Shown one piece after another: positions 60,639 to 64,000 of a DNA stretch of 64,000 nt (position 1 is its first letter; each line of letters begins with the position of its first letter). Origin of the DNA: Kalaharituber pfeilii (taxonomy: Eukaryota; Ascomycota; Pezizomycetes; Pezizales; Pezizaceae); contig WHUZ01000011.1 of the NCBI GenBank assembly GCA_015179045.1, positions 620,001 through 684,000 on the forward strand, written 5' to 3'. The translations under genes were made by a program, and so were the position numbers. A model generated the notes under the pieces. The model was not told the DNA's origin. It did not search any database and was given only the letters and a program-made list of their open reading frames with translations.

Positions 60639-62366
60639 ATGGTTCATATTCGTGACCTTACCCTAGCAGCACTGCTGCTAGCAGCTCCAGCGAGCGCTCT
60701 CTATTCGAAATCCGGTCCAGTACAATTACTAGACAAGAAGAACTTTGATTCGGAGATCCTGCATTCGGAACATGCAGCGGTATGTTGCTAGGCGATGCTA
60801 ATGTAGTATACTGCGGCTGCTAATACCATTCACTATAGATCGTAGAGTATGTCTAGATATCCCCGTACTGCAACAAACACCCTAGCTAATGGAATACAAC
60901 CGCTGAAGATTCTTTGCTCCATGGTGTACGTGCTCCCCATTGTCCAGTTTTAAGCCTCGTGGCCGTACCACTAACTTACATACCATGTGCCGCCAGGCGG
61001 TCACTGCAAAAATCTTGCCCCACATTATGAAAAGGTTGCGAAGAACCTGAAGGGTCTAGCGAAAGTTGCCGCCGTGGACTGCGATGATGAGAAGAATCGG
61101 CCCCTTTGCGGTTCTTATGATGTTCAGGGTTTCCCTACATTGAAGATATTCAAGCCCACCAGCAAAAAGGGCAAGCCAATTATCGAAGGTCAGTAGCGGG
61201 CGATCACAAAGAGCACAATTGGCATAATTATTGAGGATCGCAGATTACCAGGGGCCTCGTACAGCAAAGGCCATTGCCGATGCTGTTGTCGATAAGATTC
61301 CAAACCACGTTCATAGAATCACATCAGCTAAACTCAATGGCTTCCTATCCAAAAACAATGAAACAGCTAAAGCCATCTTGTTCACGCCGAAGGGAACCAC
61401 CTCTGGCCTTTACAGGGCTCTTGCAATTGATTTTCTGGACTCTGTTGAGTTTGCCCAGATCCGTGACAAAGAGGAGGAAGCTGTCAGGTTATTTGGAGTA
61501 GAGAAATTCCCAACATTGATTATTCTCCCAGGTGGTGATGCTCCTGGGAAGGTGTATGAAGGTGATTTTTTCGTGGTTATAAGTGGTGTTTTCAGCATGA
61601 TGACATCTCAATAGGTGAAATGAAGAAAGATGCTCTCTTCAAATTTATTTCTGAGATTGCCCCACCAAAGCCCAAGGGCACGAAATCAAAAAAGGAAAGC
61701 AAGGAGAAGGAACCTGAGAAGGAGCCAGAAAGTGAGAGCAAGGAAGAAGTCCCACCACCACCACCTGTTGAGGAACCACCAAAAGGTACTCAATTGCTGC
61801 TCCCCTATGCAATAGGCCTACTGACATAATTAGTAGTGAAACTCGTCATCCCTGACTTGATTGATGAATCCTCCCTCTCCAAATACTGCTTCGACCGCAA
61901 ATCCAAGACTTGTGTCCTAGCCCTCGTGGACACCCTAACCAGCGACTCAGCCCTGGATCCTGCCCTCGCCGGTCTCAACGCAGCAAACGAAAAGATCGCC
62001 ACAACTACAAAGAACTTTTTCTTTTACAAGATCCAAAGTGAATCTGCGCATGGAAAAGCTCTGGCGGAGGCTCTTGGTCTTGGATCTGAGCACCCAACTG
62101 TGGTTGCTGTCAATGGTGCTAGACGGTGGTATAGGGTCTTCAAGGGGTCACCTGACGCAGAGTCGCTACTTGCTTGGCTCGACGCGATCAAGCTCGGTGA
62201 CATCAAGAAGGAGAAGATTCCAAAGGGATTTCTTGAGCCGAAGACCGAGGAGGAGGAGAAACCCGGGTTGATTGTGGAGATGTTACCAGATGAATCACCT
62301 GTGGAGGAGGCTGAGGGCAGTGTCCCTGTGGAAGAGAAGCCTGCTCATGGTCATGATGAGCTGTAG
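60639..62366 (+). CDS. ER protein disulfide-isomerase-like protein (MPD1/P5 type)
   Basis: Thiol oxidoreductase of the ER lumen. Exons 60639-60779, 60839-60846, 60909-60925, 60997-61188, 61244-61561, 61615-61785 and 61834-62366 close to 459 residues. A signal peptide (LTLAALLLAAPASA, cleavage near 20) leads into a thioredoxin domain with the active site FAPWCGHCKNLAP (Cys56, Cys59) and the cis-Pro motif GFPTLKIF. A second thioredoxin-like fold lacking cysteines follows (KFPTLIILPGG), then an acidic/Lys/Pro linker and a third domain (KLVIPDLIDES onward). The protein ends HGHDEL, an ER retrieval signal. The second exon is only 8 nt (ATCGTAGA) and the third 17 nt; together they write IVEFFAPWC, so both are required. 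The last acceptor could be 3 nt downstream, removing one Val. Confidence 0.93.
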
Positions 62367-62634
62367 ATGGCTTTCAAATGATAGGCCGACTGGCCTTCCA
62401 GTCTTAGTATCTGCGAATGTGCTACATACGTAATATTTTTTTTTTCTTTATTTTCATTGTGTGGCCTACACTGAATATGCAATAAAAATGCAATATCGAT
62501 TCAAGTAATTTGAGTCCATCAAACGAACTACACTGTCTAGATATGCTCAATTGCGACAGAATAAATACACCATTTTTTTTCAAGGTATTATGGACATTGT
62601 CTCCGATAGTATCTCCTTCCTTCAACTAAATAAT

Positions 62635-63993
62635 CTAGCGAAATATCCTCGATACTAACCCCCCAGTAAGCTTATTCCCTAGTCCAGTATTGAGTGCGCT
62701 CCCAGCAAATGAGGAGGCCTGGCCGAACTTGTCTGCTCGCGAAAATGCAACGCCATTGGTGATGCCGAGGATGACGGCGATGATTACGAGGGAGAGCCTA
62801 GTGATAGAGACGTCGTTAGGTCACTGAAAGGTAAGAGCGTATACTGTTTCCAGCTTCTTTTCCAAACATATTCCCGTTCCTCCCGCAGGGCAGATAGTAC
62901 CGCATTGGGCATTCAACACACAGCTCGCCAAAGCAAATACAGCACTCACCAAATAAACTCCAACCTCACAATCGCCACTAGTGCCAGCCCAACCCAGAGC
63001 ACCGGCTGCGCGTAAAGACTCAACCAAAAAAACCTCGAGTCTGTCGCATTTATGCGACGGCTCTCGCAGTCGGCGGATAAATGCGACAGACTCTCGTCGG
63101 CGGACTCGAATACCCACGTGCTTTCACCGGTGTCGGGATTGGTTTCGTTCCACCAACGGAGGCCAACGAGGCGGCGGCCCGCAATGTTCTTGCAATAGTA
63201 GAAGTCGACGGAAAGGAGAATGATGACAATGATGAAGATAAAGACGCTGTTTGAGGCAGGCGGGTTCCGGAAGGAAGGGGGGAAGCTTGTTAGAGTTGGA
63301 GCTGCGGAGGGAGGGAAGAAGAGGAGGGACAGGAGGAGGGGAGAGGAGGGAGGGGAGAGGGGAGGATTGGAGATGGAGGCTGAAGATTCTTAAAGACAGC
63401 AGCACTAAAGGGCGCAAATTGTTCCTTCGTATATCGATCGGGCTTCCTCTGTCTTATCTCTCAATCCTTCCGGCCCACACTACAGCCCCCACCCCCTCCC
63501 AATCTCGCGCCTACATACCAAAGGACGAAGGATTGAGACTCACAAATTACTAAACGCGCACAACATCTATTAGCATTTGACTTGCTCTGGACCACCTCGA
63601 GCATCATAAACCACCATCATAAGCCACTCTTGCATGCCAGTCGACAACCAAGAATAATCCAATCAAAATGTCTGGTAAACCAAAATCAAAACCCACCTCG
63701 TAAACAGCAATCCAAATAGATATGTCAAGAGCGCTGCAAGCCTGAAAGCCAGAAAGAACCCCAGCGTCACAGGATGCGCAGAGAGGCGCCAGCTAAGTGC
63801 TCCTTCGGCCGGCTGCTGTAGAAAGGCTTAGTGTTAGCATATTCCGCGAAAGGAGAAGTATTGGCATCATAGATTCGAATGGTGGTAAGGCATGCGAATG
63901 AGGATCTGGGGGGGTCGTTCCGAAGGGAGGTAGAACAGGAGGTAGAACGATGGCGAACAGGAATCGGGTGAAGGATAGATGTACTCTCTCCAT
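62635..63993 (-). CDS. TVP23: Golgi membrane protein TVP23
   Basis: Small tetraspanning protein of late Golgi vesicles. Exons 63697-63815, 62950-63246 and 62635-62797 are secure and give 193 codons including the stop; a first exon of three codons at 63985-63993 (ATGGAGAGA before a GTACAT donor) would complete 195 residues, but the true start could lie beyond the window edge. Motifs in order: [28 protein letters not shown] (TM1), [17 protein letters not shown] (TM2), [17 protein letters not shown], then the conserved [36 protein letters not shown] (TM3), [18 protein letters not shown] (TM4) and SRADKF. The segment before RINATD is longer than I recall for the family and carries a 17-bp inverted repeat. 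The 450-bp second intron is purine-rich on the plus strand. Confidence 0.92.
63037..63093. repeat. 17-bp inverted repeat inside TVP23 coding sequence
   Basis: GAGTCTGTCGCATTTAT at 63037-63053 is the exact reverse complement of 63077-63093, with a 23-nt loop. It encodes the variable loop between WVFES and RINATD. Confidence 0.9.
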
Positions 63994-64000
63994 TTCCCTA

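Noticed and set aside
63124..63417. 97-codon Leu/Pro-rich frame near TVP23
   Set aside because: A shadow of the TVP23 coding exon and its purine-rich intron in another frame.
1..64000. CRISPR arrays, operons, ribosome binding sites, prophage
   Set aside because: No regularly spaced repeats; introns and gene structure show a eukaryotic nuclear genome.

Overview
The window looks like nuclear chromosomal DNA of a filamentous ascomycete (Pezizomycotina). Genes carry many short spliceosomal introns (GT..AG, branch sites like CTAAC/CTGAC), there are fungal-specific families (DUF6604, peroxisomal-myosin/Vezatin-like, LCL3, TVP23, VTA1), and a tRNA-Val(AAC) with no operon structure. The high intron number (eight in one 240-residue gene), very short exons and large gene-poor blocks would suit an early-diverging class such as Pezizomycetes; that is inference.

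Layout. 0.2-1.2 kb: dUTPase (minus). 1.95 kb: tRNA-Val. 2.0-11.4 kb: gene-poor. 11.4-12.5 kb: two-finger C2H2 factor (minus). 12.5-23.8 kb: gene-poor, with one possible small Cys-containing ORF. 23.8-25.2 kb: RING protein. 25.2-29.8 kb: gene-poor with a minisatellite. 29.8-43.1 kb is gene-dense: HD-domain hydrolase, LCL3 nuclease, SEC9 t-SNARE (apparent 1-nt frameshift), Vezatin-like protein, an unknown armadillo-like protein, and a DUF6604 protein. 43.2-50 kb is an accessory island: a complete 2.56-kb DDE transposon with 27-bp perfect terminal inverted repeats and a TA target duplication, two inverted paralogous gene fragments on either side of it, a heavily broken gene, a 28-bp-arm hairpin and a C34 tract. 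52.4-64 kb is again gene-dense: glycine-rich RRM protein, ChaC-type gamma-glutamylcyclotransferase, ALG-2-like penta-EF-hand protein, VTA1, an ER PDI-like protein ending in HDEL, and TVP23 at the right edge.

The genes form no pathway cluster. Several serve membrane traffic and the secretory route (SEC9, VTA1, TVP23, PDI, the PEF protein, the Vezatin-like protein), which may be coincidence. The most notable features are a 5-nt and an 8-nt exon in two nearby genes, the frameshift in SEC9, the transposon whose only visible lesion is one extra A in an A12 tract, and a dispersed short dyad motif (CAACCAGACTA / GTTACGAGACTA family) scattered through the non-coding DNA. I found no clearly novel multi-gene system. 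Splice models were assembled by hand from reading frames and splice signals and checked for frame closure; family names come from motif recognition, not from searches.
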